Source of the DNA: Paenibacillus sp.
Lineage (GTDB): Bacteria; Bacillota; Bacilli; Paenibacillales; NBRC-103111
Assembly (NCBI GenBank): GCA_029239545.1
Contig: JARBUQ010000111.1
Span: 1-9,891 of the forward strand
Direction of reading: 5' to 3'
Length of the DNA stretch: 9,891 nucleotides
The notes below the pieces were generated by a model, which did no database searches, was not told where the DNA came from, and saw only the letters and a program-made list of their open reading frames with translations. Below are positions 1 through 5,218 of the stretch, piece after piece (the first letter of the stretch is position 1; every line of letters starts with the position of its first letter). The position numbers and the translations under genes are program-made.

Positions 1-356
1 GGTTCTTTGGCTATGCCCTCCTCGGTGAGGAGGAAGGCACAGCTCCCATTGTCAAGCACAGCGTGAGTCCGTAAGAAGCGGACTGCTTGACCTGCCTCAC
101 GCAAGTAAGCTTCCGCATCTCCCTCGATCAACCCTTTTCGGCAAACCTCGGCAAGTCTTGCCCACAACCACACATACCGCCCTTGGGACCATGTATATTT
201 GTCCCGGCTAACCTGCGTACTGCCATCATTCGAGAAACAGGTGAATATCCCGCCATGCTGTACATCAACCGCCTTATGCCAGAAAGGCAGCAATTGATGC
301 TGAATGTGATCCTTATAAAATTGTAAGAGCTCTGTTCGTTTGTGTGTCGCAAGCAT
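1..356 (-). CDS. AGE-family sugar 2-epimerase (N-acylglucosamine/cellobiose/mannose 2-epimerase type), N-terminal part
   Basis: The reading frame is open from an ATG at 354-356 to the window edge and gives 118 residues with no stop. It begins MLATHKRTELLQFYKDHIQ. Seen: 'LLPFWHKAVDVQHGGIF' at about residues 22-38, then 'DKYTWSQGRYVWLWARLAEV'-like sequence at about 52-71. This is the N-terminal signature of the (alpha/alpha)6-barrel AGE family (W..a.D..hGG, then K..W.QgR..W). Family members interconvert sugars epimeric at C2, such as GlcNAc/ManNAc, mannose/fructose or glucose/mannose units; which substrate applies cannot be told from this third of the protein, and family enzymes are about 380-420 residues. 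A TTGGAGG Shine-Dalgarno lies at 369-375, 12 bases before the ATG, slightly far. The gene starts 41 bases after the PhoH gene, on the same strand and with no terminator between them, so co-transcription is possible. The rest of the gene lies outside the window. Confidence 0.83.
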   Translation of the reverse strand, partial: MLATHKRTELLQFYKDHIQHQLLPFWHKAVDVQHGGIFTCFSNDGSTQVSRDKYTWSQGRYVWLWARLAEVCRKGLIEGDAEAYLREAGQAVRFLRTHAVLDNGSCAFLLTEEGIAKE

Positions 357-397
357 TGTACCTGTAAACCTCCAACATATACTTGTGTACTAATAAC

Positions 398-1729
398 TTA
401 TAATAAATCCGCAGCCAGTTGGGCCAAGAGAGAGCGCTCGCCTCGCTCCAGATTGATGTGCCCGCTCAGCCCTTCGTTCTTGAACCTCTCCACGACATAA
501 GTAAGTCCGTTGCTCGAAGAGTCCAGATAAGGATGATCAATCTGTTCAGGGTCTCCCACTAATACAATTTTACTGCCTTCACCCACACGAGATACAATTG
601 TTTTCACCTCGTGCTTCGACAAGTTCTGTGCTTCATCGATGATGATGAATTGTCCAGGAATGGATCGACCGCGGATGTAAGTGAGAGCCTCCACTTGAAT
701 GCTGCCCATGCCGGCTAAAATTTTCTCGATATCCCCAGGTTTCTTCGTATCGAATAGAAACTCCAGATTATCGTAGATCGGCTGCATCCAGGGACGCAGC
801 TTCTCATCCTTCTCGCCAGGCAAGTACCCGATATCTTTGCCCATCGGGACGACAGGCCTTGCGATTAATAACTTCTTATATTTATGTTCGTCTTCTATCT
901 TCATAAGTCCTGCTGCCAGCGTCAGCAGAGTTTTGCCTGTTCCTGCTTTACCCGTGAGGGTTACAAGAGGGATATCGTCATTGAGCAGCAGTTCTAATGC
1001 CATCCGCTGCTGTACATTACGGGCACCAATCCCCCATATTGGCTCGTTGCTGAGGAATAAGGGCTCCAGCTTCTTCACATCACTGTTAACCTTGAGCAGG
1101 GCTGATTTGGAGGTGCCAAGCTCATCCTTGAGAATAATAAATTCGTGTGGATGCAGAGCATAAGGCAGATTAAGACTGGAAACCGGTAAAGATCTAGCAT
1201 TATAAAAATTATCTATAATTCCCGGATGCACATGAATGGTCAAATATCCTGGATACATATCCGTCAAGGACACAATCCGATCCGTCAAATAATCTTCGGC
1301 GTTAAGACCGAGCACATCCGCTTTTATTCTGACCAGCGTATCCTTGCTAACGAGAGTGACCGGTCTTGGATGCTCCTTAGTCTGTTCCTCTGCGTGATAG
1401 TTCAAGGCAACCGCTAAAATTCGATTATCATTGGTGATCTCTCCGAATACTTCCTGCATTCTCATAAAGCTCCGATGATTGAGCTCAACCTTTACACTGC
1501 CCCCGTGCTCTAATTTGATCCCGTCGTGCAGATGCCCCTTCTCTCTTAACCCATCCATCAGACGTGAAACAAAACGGGCATTCCGGCCAATCTCATCCGC
1601 ATTCCGTTTCTTCGTATCGATCTCTTCCAACACAATCGCAGGGATGATTACCTCATTGTCCTCAAAGGCAAAAATGGCGTTAGGATCTTGGAGCAGCACA
1701 TTAGTGTCCAATACATAGATTTTTCTCAT
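398..1729 (-). CDS. ylaK: PIN-PhoH family ATPase (YlaK-like), putative RNA helicase/RNase
   Basis: The protein has 443 residues, close to B. subtilis YlaK. An N-terminal PIN domain (about 3-150) begins 'YVLDTNVLLQDP' and carries the acidic residues expected of this nuclease fold: D8, the E35/E36 pair, D101 in 'TNDNRIL', and D130. A C-terminal PhoH ATPase domain (about 230-440) has Walker A GKAGTGKT at 260-267, Walker B 'FIIIDEAQN' at 361-369, 'VGDPEQID' at 391-398 and the closing 'ERGERS' arginine motif at 429-433. PIN-PhoH (PhoH2) proteins in mycobacteria unwind and cleave RNA; an RNA role here is inferred from family. The frame extends upstream to 1789, but the start at 1729 is chosen because GGGAGG (1738-1743) sits 8 bases before it and the PIN domain starts there. 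The gene diverges from the lipoprotein gene across about 100 bases. I could not find a convincing sigma-A promoter for it. Confidence 0.93.
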   Translation of the reverse strand: MRKIYVLDTNVLLQDPNAIFAFEDNEVIIPAIVLEEIDTKKRNADEIGRNARFVSRLMDGLREKGHLHDGIKLEHGGSVKVELNHRSFMRMQEVFGEITNDNRILAVALNYHAEEQTKEHPRPVTLVSKDTLVRIKADVLGLNAEDYLTDRIVSLTDMYPGYLTIHVHPGIIDNFYNARSLPVSSLNLPYALHPHEFIILKDELGTSKSALLKVNSDVKKLEPLFLSNEPIWGIGARNVQQRMALELLLNDDIPLVTLTGKAGTGKTLLTLAAGLMKIEDEHKYKKLLIARPVVPMGKDIGYLPGEKDEKLRPWMQPIYDNLEFLFDTKKPGDIEKILAGMGSIQVEALTYIRGRSIPGQFIIIDEAQNLSKHEVKTIVSRVGEGSKIVLVGDPEQIDHPYLDSSSNGLTYVVERFKNEGLSGHINLERGERSLLAQLAADLL

Positions 1730-1737
1730 TTGAGTTA

Positions 1738-1743
1738 CCTCCC
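1738..1743 (-). promoter_or_regulatory. Shine-Dalgarno that fixes the PhoH start
   Basis: GGGAGG, followed by TAACTCAA and then the ATG at 1727-1729. No comparable site precedes the in-frame ATG at 1789, so the longer reading (20 extra residues) is unlikely. Confidence 0.85.
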
Positions 1744-1764
1744 TGGCTTGGTGTCGACAAGCGT

Positions 1765-1793
1765 ACATATTTGTATTTGAAGCGGACAAACTA
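1765..1793 (+). promoter_or_regulatory. Candidate forespore sigma-G/sigma-F promoter for the YlaJ-like lipoprotein gene
   Basis: ACATA (1765-1769), a 17-base spacer, then CAAACTA (1787-1793). This resembles the sigma-G consensus (GHATR at -35, CATDMTA at -10), with one mismatch in each box. The predicted transcription start near 1800 gives a leader of about 33 bases that contains the Shine-Dalgarno. YhcN/YlaJ lipoproteins are known forespore products, so the match fits the gene. The boxes are short and degenerate, so chance remains possible. Confidence 0.4.
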
Positions 1794-1832
1794 ACGAAGA
1801 CGAATCAGGAAAAGACAGGAGAGCGATCAATA

Positions 1833-2414
1833 ATGCGATATTGGATTGTCATGGTGCTGTTGGTGTCTGTGTTGACAGGCTGCGGACATAACATGAAAGG
1901 CTCAACCCCGCCTGAGGATGGGGCGTACCAAACTCCCAGCAATGGAGCGGGACAAGTAAAGGTCCAGCAGACAATACCGGAGAAACCACCCATTACGAAT
2001 AAAAAAGAAGTAAGGGAACGTCTGGAAGCTCTTGCAGCTAGTGTGCCTCAGGTGCAATCGGTCAAATGTGTAGTTCTGGGTAACACTGCCATCGTTGGTA
2101 TCGATGTGGATCCGCAATTGGATCGTTCCAGAGTCGATGTCATCAAATATTCTGTAGCGGAAGCACTTCAGAAGGATCCTTACGGTGTTCATGCCTTCGT
2201 AACAGCTGACTTAGGTTTGAACGGACGAATTGCGGAAATGCGCGAGGATATTAATAATGGCCGCCCTATTGCAGGGTTCGCAGAAGAAGTGGCAGACATT
2301 ATCGGACGCATAGTCCCTCAACTGCCTAGAGACATCACTCCACAAAAAAATCCGCCTGATGAATCACCTACTGAAATGAAAGACCGACAAGAAATTAACA
2401 ACAAACAGCTGTAG
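1833..2414 (+). CDS. ylaJ: YhcN/YlaJ-family sporulation lipoprotein
   Basis: This 193-residue precursor is the only rightward gene in the window. It has a short basic-start signal peptide, 'MRYWIVMVLLVSVLTGC', with a lipobox LTGC that makes C17 the predicted lipidated residue. Residues 18-55 form a Pro/Gly/Gln-rich linker. Residues about 58-160 show the YhcN/YlaJ pattern: 'VPQVQSVKCVVLGNTAIVGIDV', a helix with 'VIKYSVAEALQKDP', and the closing 'GRPIAGFAEEVADIIGRIVPQLP'. The tail is charged and likely disordered. In Bacillus, such proteins sit in the spore inner membrane or coat region and affect germination or outgrowth; a similar job is inferred here from family and from the candidate sigma-G promoter. 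AGGAG at 1817-1821 lies 11 bases before the ATG. The gene diverges from the PhoH gene and converges on the PNPOx-like gene, with a shared terminator between them. Confidence 0.85.
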   Translation: MRYWIVMVLLVSVLTGCGHNMKGSTPPEDGAYQTPSNGAGQVKVQQTIPEKPPITNKKEVRERLEALAASVPQVQSVKCVVLGNTAIVGIDVDPQLDRSRVDVIKYSVAEALQKDPYGVHAFVTADLGLNGRIAEMREDINNGRPIAGFAEEVADIIGRIVPQLPRDITPQKNPPDESPTEMKDRQEINNKQL

Positions 2415-2436
2415 GACAACCCTTAATAAGACACAA

Positions 2437-2464
2437 AAAGCCTAGTCCACTGGATCTAGGCTTT
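2437..2464 (-). terminator. Bidirectional intrinsic terminator shared by convergent genes
   Basis: The arms AAAGCCTAG (2437-2445) and CTAGGCTTT (2456-2464) form a 9-bp stem, with a further TCC/GGA pairing inside. Read leftward, the stem is followed by TTTTTGTGTCTT, a good U-tract, so it best serves the PNPOx-like gene, whose own stop codon (2456-2458) lies in the stem. Read rightward, only TTTACT follows, so it is weaker as a stop for the lipoprotein transcript. Confidence 0.8.
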
Positions 2465-2908
2465 ACTCATGGCGTCAAACACTTGACCGTCTAACTTATC
2501 GGCTGCGCGTTTGTCGTATGTTTTCTCATATTCCGGCTGAGCAGAAATGCGTGAACCATAGAACATAACATCCCGTACCGCATCGATGTTCAGATCCATG
2601 CAGGCCAGCTTGAAGGGAACCCCTTCAAGGGCATCCACTACAACGCTAACCCGACCCGAGATAGCATGTACCGATCCTCCGGCAAATACGGTAATCGTCG
2701 CTAGTGGATTGCTCTTCACATTCGTTACAATGCGAGAACGTTGATCCAATGCAAACCGGATCTTGCCAGATGAAACCGCCTGTACCCACGAGATAGCGTT
2801 CTGGCTTGGCACTCCAGTCTCTGCATCAATCGTGCTGAGGAGTGCAAGCTTCTCTTCACTGAAATGATTCAGTAATTGCTCCGTTAGAGCAGATAGCGTT
2901 TCGGCCAT
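2456..2908 (-). CDS. Pyridoxamine 5'-phosphate oxidase-fold family protein
   Basis: The protein is 150 residues from the chosen start, 'MAETLSALTEQLLNHF'. Residues about 20-110 show the split-barrel pattern of the PNPOx-like superfamily: 'KLALLSTIDAETGVPSQNAISWV', 'KIRFALDQRSRIVTNVKSNP' and 'ISGRVSVV'. Family members bind FMN, F420 or heme, or have lost cofactor; the sequence does not decide which, so no reaction is assigned. It may correspond to B. subtilis YlaL, which is of similar size and also lies beside the PhoH-type gene, but I am not certain of that. The frame runs upstream to 2989; 2908 is preferred because AGGAGG (2917-2922) sits 8 bases before it and a promoter -10 element lies inside the longer reading. 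It follows the LCP gene in the same direction without a clear terminator. Confidence 0.82.
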   Translation of the reverse strand: MAETLSALTEQLLNHFSEEKLALLSTIDAETGVPSQNAISWVQAVSSGKIRFALDQRSRIVTNVKSNPLATITVFAGGSVHAISGRVSVVVDALEGVPFKLACMDLNIDAVRDVMFYGSRISAQPEYEKTYDKRAADKLDGQVFDAMSKA

Positions 2909-2916
2909 ACATTCAT

Positions 2917-2922
2917 CCTCCT
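2917..2922 (-). promoter_or_regulatory. Shine-Dalgarno that fixes the PNPOx-like start
   Basis: A full AGGAGG lies 8 bases upstream of the ATG at 2906-2908. It excludes the upstream in-frame ATG at 2989. Confidence 0.88.
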
Positions 2923-2948
2923 GATTGTCTTGAGGGAGTATAAGCAAC

Positions 2949-2991
2949 GGATGCTTGTTCTCATTATACCACATAGAACGGTCAAGCATCC
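2949..2991. repeat. Inverted repeat bracketing the PNPOx-gene promoter (possible operator)
   Basis: GGATGCTTG (2949-2957) and CAAGCATCC (2983-2991) are perfect 9-bp inverted arms with 25 bases between them, about 34 bp centre to centre. One arm covers the -35 position and the other the predicted transcription start. The inner arm also takes part in a smaller palindrome, AAGCA-N5-TGCTT (2942-2956). Confidence 0.5.
2963..2971 (-). promoter_or_regulatory. Extended -10 promoter of the PNPOx-like gene
   Basis: Read leftward the sequence is TGGTATAAT: a consensus -10 TATAAT at 2963-2968 with the TG of an extended -10 at 2970-2971. At the 17-base position the -35 is GGATGC, which is poor, as is common for extended -10 promoters. 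The predicted start near 2956 gives a leader of about 50 bases that holds the AGGAGG site. Confidence 0.65.
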
Positions 2992-3042
2992 ATAGACAGC
3001 GACTGGCAGTTTCCTACCGCAGACAACTGTCCATTCAGAGAA

Positions 3043-4035
3043 TTACTTCCCTTGGGACAGCGTAAGCTTAAGCGCTGTTTGGGCTGCCTTCAAATCGGCA
3101 TTGCTCAAGAGGATGTAGGGGCTTTCCCATTCTCCCTCGAGATGAATATAGTTTATTTTATCGCGATCAATCCCGATATATGTCCCAATAAATGTTTTGA
3201 TTTGCTCAGATGGAATGTCTGTCTTAATATGGTTGCCAACGGCCTCAATGACTTGCCCTAACTTCAAAACTCCATCTACAGATTTTAACTTGGCCAATAT
3301 TTTGTCCATCACCTGCTGCTGCCGTGCATTACGTTCCATATCATTGGACTCTGCCGTGCCGCAGTTGGATTTGCGATAGCGCACGAAATCGAGCGCTTTT
3401 TGGCCGTAAAGCGTTTGAACGCCTTTTTTTAGCTTAATGTTCGTTCCATCTGCCTTGTCTGTGTAACACATATCCATATCGACATCAATCGTAAGACCAT
3501 CCAGTCTGTCAATAACCTCCTCGAACCCTTGGAAATCGATTTTCGTTACATAATCAATCTTCACATCCAGGAATCGACCAATCAGCTCTTTGGTCTTCGC
3601 ATCTGCCGTCTTCTTATCCGCGGCTACGAAATTTGCATAGAAAGCATTCGCTTTGTTCGTTTTGACACCACTCAGCTTAATCTGGGTATCTCTAGGTATT
3701 GAAACTAATGTTGCAGATTTGGTATTTGGATTAAGCGATGCCACCATCATCACATCGGTATTCAGACTACCTGTCTCAGCACGTGTATCGGTACCGAGCA
3801 AAAGAATGGTTAATGCTTTCTTCTTGGCAGATTGCTCAGGAGCGACAGGAGCATCCGTGCCTACATGTTCAATGGCTTGATTAAGCTGAATGTATAAATA
3901 CCCTGCATAGCTTAAACCCGCCAATAAAACGAGCGTGAATAAGGTAATAAACGTTTTGAGCAGCCATCTTGATTTGCGCTTGGGAAGTCTGGGGGGCAGT
4001 GCTGGTGTATCTGTTTTGCTGGAAACAGGGGGCAT
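3043..4035 (-). CDS. LytR-CpsA-Psr (LCP) family cell-wall glycopolymer transferase
   Basis: The protein has 330 residues: a basic, Pro-rich cytoplasmic N-terminus (1-25), one transmembrane helix (about 25-48), a linker, then an extracytoplasmic LCP domain (about 73-250). Seen motifs: 'LLLGTDTR' (78-85), 'LNTDVMMVASLN' (91-102), 'SIPRDT' (112-117), 'DGLTIDV' (179-185), 'DFVRYR' (216-221) and 'NDMERNARQQQ' (231-241). The conserved Arg and Asp residues are those that bind the polyprenyl-pyrophosphate and metal in LCP enzymes. These enzymes attach teichoic acid-like or other anionic glycopolymers to peptidoglycan at the outer membrane face. Two cysteines (C190, C225) bracket the core and could form a disulfide (inference). 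The start is supported by AAGGGG 7 bases upstream. It lies 15 bases after the preceding small gene, so it is probably translated from the same message. Confidence 0.94.
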   Translation of the reverse strand: MPPVSSKTDTPALPPRLPKRKSRWLLKTFITLFTLVLLAGLSYAGYLYIQLNQAIEHVGTDAPVAPEQSAKKKALTILLLGTDTRAETGSLNTDVMMVASLNPNTKSATLVSIPRDTQIKLSGVKTNKANAFYANFVAADKKTADAKTKELIGRFLDVKIDYVTKIDFQGFEEVIDRLDGLTIDVDMDMCYTDKADGTNIKLKKGVQTLYGQKALDFVRYRKSNCGTAESNDMERNARQQQVMDKILAKLKSVDGVLKLGQVIEAVGNHIKTDIPSEQIKTFIGTYIGIDRDKINYIHLEGEWESPYILLSNADLKAAQTALKLTLSQGK

Positions 4036-4050
4036 TGGAGTTCCCCTTCC

Positions 4051-4326
4051 TTATTCATTATATTTGGGATTCGAGATAATATCCTGAAGCAGCTGTTCGG
4101 CCAGCTCCCGATCGAATCTTTCGTGTGCGGTTACCCCTTCATGGTCATATCGAATGATAATAGCGCTGCTATCCATACTGTCAATGGAGAAATTGGTCAC
4201 ATGGTGATCTTCCCGGAGAATCTCAGCAAAAAAATCAAGTGTTTCCTTAGCAGCTCCATCTTCGGGACGTTCCTCTGATACAATCTTCATTTGCAGCCAG
4301 TTGTAGAGGGCATCTCTTACCTTCAT
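4051..4326 (-). CDS. Small protein of unknown function, upstream of the LCP gene
   Basis: This 91-residue soluble protein beginning 'MKVRDALYNWLQMKIV' is not recognised. It has an amphipathic N-terminal helix, a helix 'AAKETLDFFAEILRED', two predicted strands around 'VTNFSIDS' and 'SAIIIRYDHEG', and a final helix 'RELAEQLLQDII'; this suggests a compact alpha/beta fold. There is no signal peptide, membrane segment or cysteine. The start is set by AGGAGG (4337-4342), 10 bases upstream; an in-frame start at 4377 has no such site and would run far into the previous gene. The ATG overlaps the stop of the upstream gene (ATGA, 4323-4326), which indicates translational coupling, and the LCP gene follows 15 bases later. 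A role linked to either neighbour is only inference. Confidence 0.78.
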   Translation of the reverse strand: MKVRDALYNWLQMKIVSEERPEDGAAKETLDFFAEILREDHHVTNFSIDSMDSSAIIIRYDHEGVTAHERFDRELAEQLLQDIISNPKYNE

Positions 4327-4787
4327 AGTGCTTGGTCCTCCTGAATGAGTATGACATATTTGCCTTCGTTCAGCCATGTTTGCATAGTCATCAGCCAGTC
4401 TCGGTGCTGATCCGGTGATGCTGGCTCCAGTTCTATCGCATGGATCAGCTGTTGGGCCTCCTGGAGGGGCAGCAGTCTTTTGATAAACGCCTCCGCGCAG
4501 GAAGATAGTGACTGTGAGCTCGAATCGAATACGATAGGCATATTGTCTGACAATGAAAAAGGGAGCCTACCTGTTCCGCAGCGATCCGCTTGAATAGCGG
4601 AAGGATCGGATTCGGTCGGTTCCCCGAGCAGGACATTTGCTTTGAACATCATTAACAACCGGGGATGAGTCCGCTTAAGAACATTCCTAAACGATTCCAG
4701 CTCACCGTCATGCGAGCACTGAATGCGTTCGACGCCCAACACGAATGGCTCCAGGGAATCTATTGGACATAGCCACATCAAGCTCAT
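4323..4787 (-). CDS. Hypothetical protein, coupled to the following small gene
   Basis: The protein is 154 residues from the ATG at 4785-4787 ('MSLMWLCPIDSLEPF'). A GTG at 4796 in frame would add three residues, but the SD-like AAGGGTGG overlaps that GTG and lies 5 bases before the ATG, so the ATG is preferred. I do not recognise it. Seen: four cysteines (C7, C24, C70, C97) without a clear zinc motif, 'LEPFVLGVERIQCS', a helix 'ESFRNVLKRTHPRLLMMF', a helical 'LQEAQQLIHAIELEP' and a C-terminal 'WLNEGKYVILIQE' strand. No signal peptide or membrane helix is convincing. It is probably soluble and cytoplasmic. Its stop overlaps the next start by four bases (ATGA), so the two products are likely made together. 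The coupling and intact frame argue for a real gene. Confidence 0.68.
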   Translation of the reverse strand: MSLMWLCPIDSLEPFVLGVERIQCSHDGELESFRNVLKRTHPRLLMMFKANVLLGEPTESDPSAIQADRCGTGRLPFSLSDNMPIVFDSSSQSLSSCAEAFIKRLLPLQEAQQLIHAIELEPASPDQHRDWLMTMQTWLNEGKYVILIQEDQAL

Positions 4788-4862
4788 GGAAACCACCCTT
4801 TCAACAGAACATCCTATTTCACATCGTGCGGTGCGAAAAATAGCTAGCAGGTAAGCATGTAT

Positions 4863-5135
4863 TTATTTCTTTTTTTGTCTGTCCTCTACCCAATAACGAA
4901 TCCGGACCATAAACATAAGACCTACAGCAACAGCCAGACACAACACAATAGGAAGCTCCAGATCTACCTGGAACAATAGAAGAATGAAAGCGCCTATTCC
5001 CATCACTATGTATACGATAGCTGCTTTTAGTACAGGCAGTCTGCGGGTACGGAAAACTTTGTTATAAATATATACGAGGAATACGTAGATTAGAGCAAAG
5101 GTGACCCATAAATGCTCGGCCAGCCAATTCTGCAT
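4863..5135 (-). CDS. ylaH: YlaH-like small membrane protein
   Basis: A 90-residue protein with three predicted membrane helices: about 8-28 ('HLWVTFALIYVFLVYIYNKV'), 36-55 ('KAAIVYIVMGIGAFILLLF') and 58-77 ('LELPIVLCLAVAVGLMFMV'). It ends with a very basic tail (RIRYWVEDRQKKK), which by the positive-inside rule is probably cytoplasmic. Length, hydrophobic pattern and position directly after typA match the YlaH family, which has no known molecular function. GGGAGG (5146-5151) lies 10 bases before the ATG at 5133-5135. The gene begins 83 bases after typA, and an intercistronic hairpin lies just upstream of its Shine-Dalgarno. About 75 bases without recognisable signals separate it from the next gene. 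Confidence 0.86.
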   Translation of the reverse strand: MQNWLAEHLWVTFALIYVFLVYIYNKVFRTRRLPVLKAAIVYIVMGIGAFILLLFQVDLELPIVLCLAVAVGLMFMVRIRYWVEDRQKKK

Positions 5136-5157
5136 AGATCATCTGCCTCCCGTTATC

Positions 5158-5198
5158 ATAGCGCTGATCGACCGTCCTATGACGGCCGATGCGCATAT
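5158..5198 (-). other. Intercistronic stem-loop between typA and ylaH
   Basis: Pairs are 5158-5160 with 5196-5198, 5161-5164 with 5191-5194 (GCGC each), 5167-5170 with 5187-5190, and 5172-5176 with 5181-5185, around a 4-base loop (5177-5180). That is 16 pairs with two small bulges. Positions 5171 and 5186 are an A/C mismatch on the + strand but a U-G pair in the leftward mRNA. No U-tract follows, so it is not an intrinsic terminator; it ends 6 bases before the ylaH Shine-Dalgarno and may affect processing, stability or ylaH translation (inference). Confidence 0.6.
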
Positions 5199-5218
5199 GT
5201 CGTCGATTCAATCCTTGA

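Noticed and set aside
128..352. 74-residue leftward frame at the left edge
   Set aside because: It overlaps the AGE-family epimerase frame on the same strand; the epimerase frame has family motifs and this one has none.
837..1163. Rightward open frame opposite the PhoH ATPase domain
   Set aside because: Antisense shadow of conserved Walker-motif coding sequence; low-complexity Ser-rich translation without family features.
1744..1832. Sigma-A promoter for the PhoH gene in the divergent gap
   Set aside because: The best pair found (TTCGTT-N17-TACAAA, leftward) matches the -35 too poorly to report.
2975..2987. TTGACC box upstream of the PNPOx-gene -10 (leftward)
   Set aside because: It resembles a sigma-A -35, but only 11 bases separate it from TATAAT, so it cannot form a normal promoter; the extended -10 reading was kept.
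3000..3042. Terminator after the LCP gene
   Set aside because: Only a 5-bp CAGTT/AACTG pairing with a long loop and no U-tract; read-through to the PNPOx-like gene cannot be excluded.
4797..4862. Promoter or terminator between ylaH and the next gene
   Set aside because: No stem longer than about four pairs and no promoter pair with acceptable boxes was seen.
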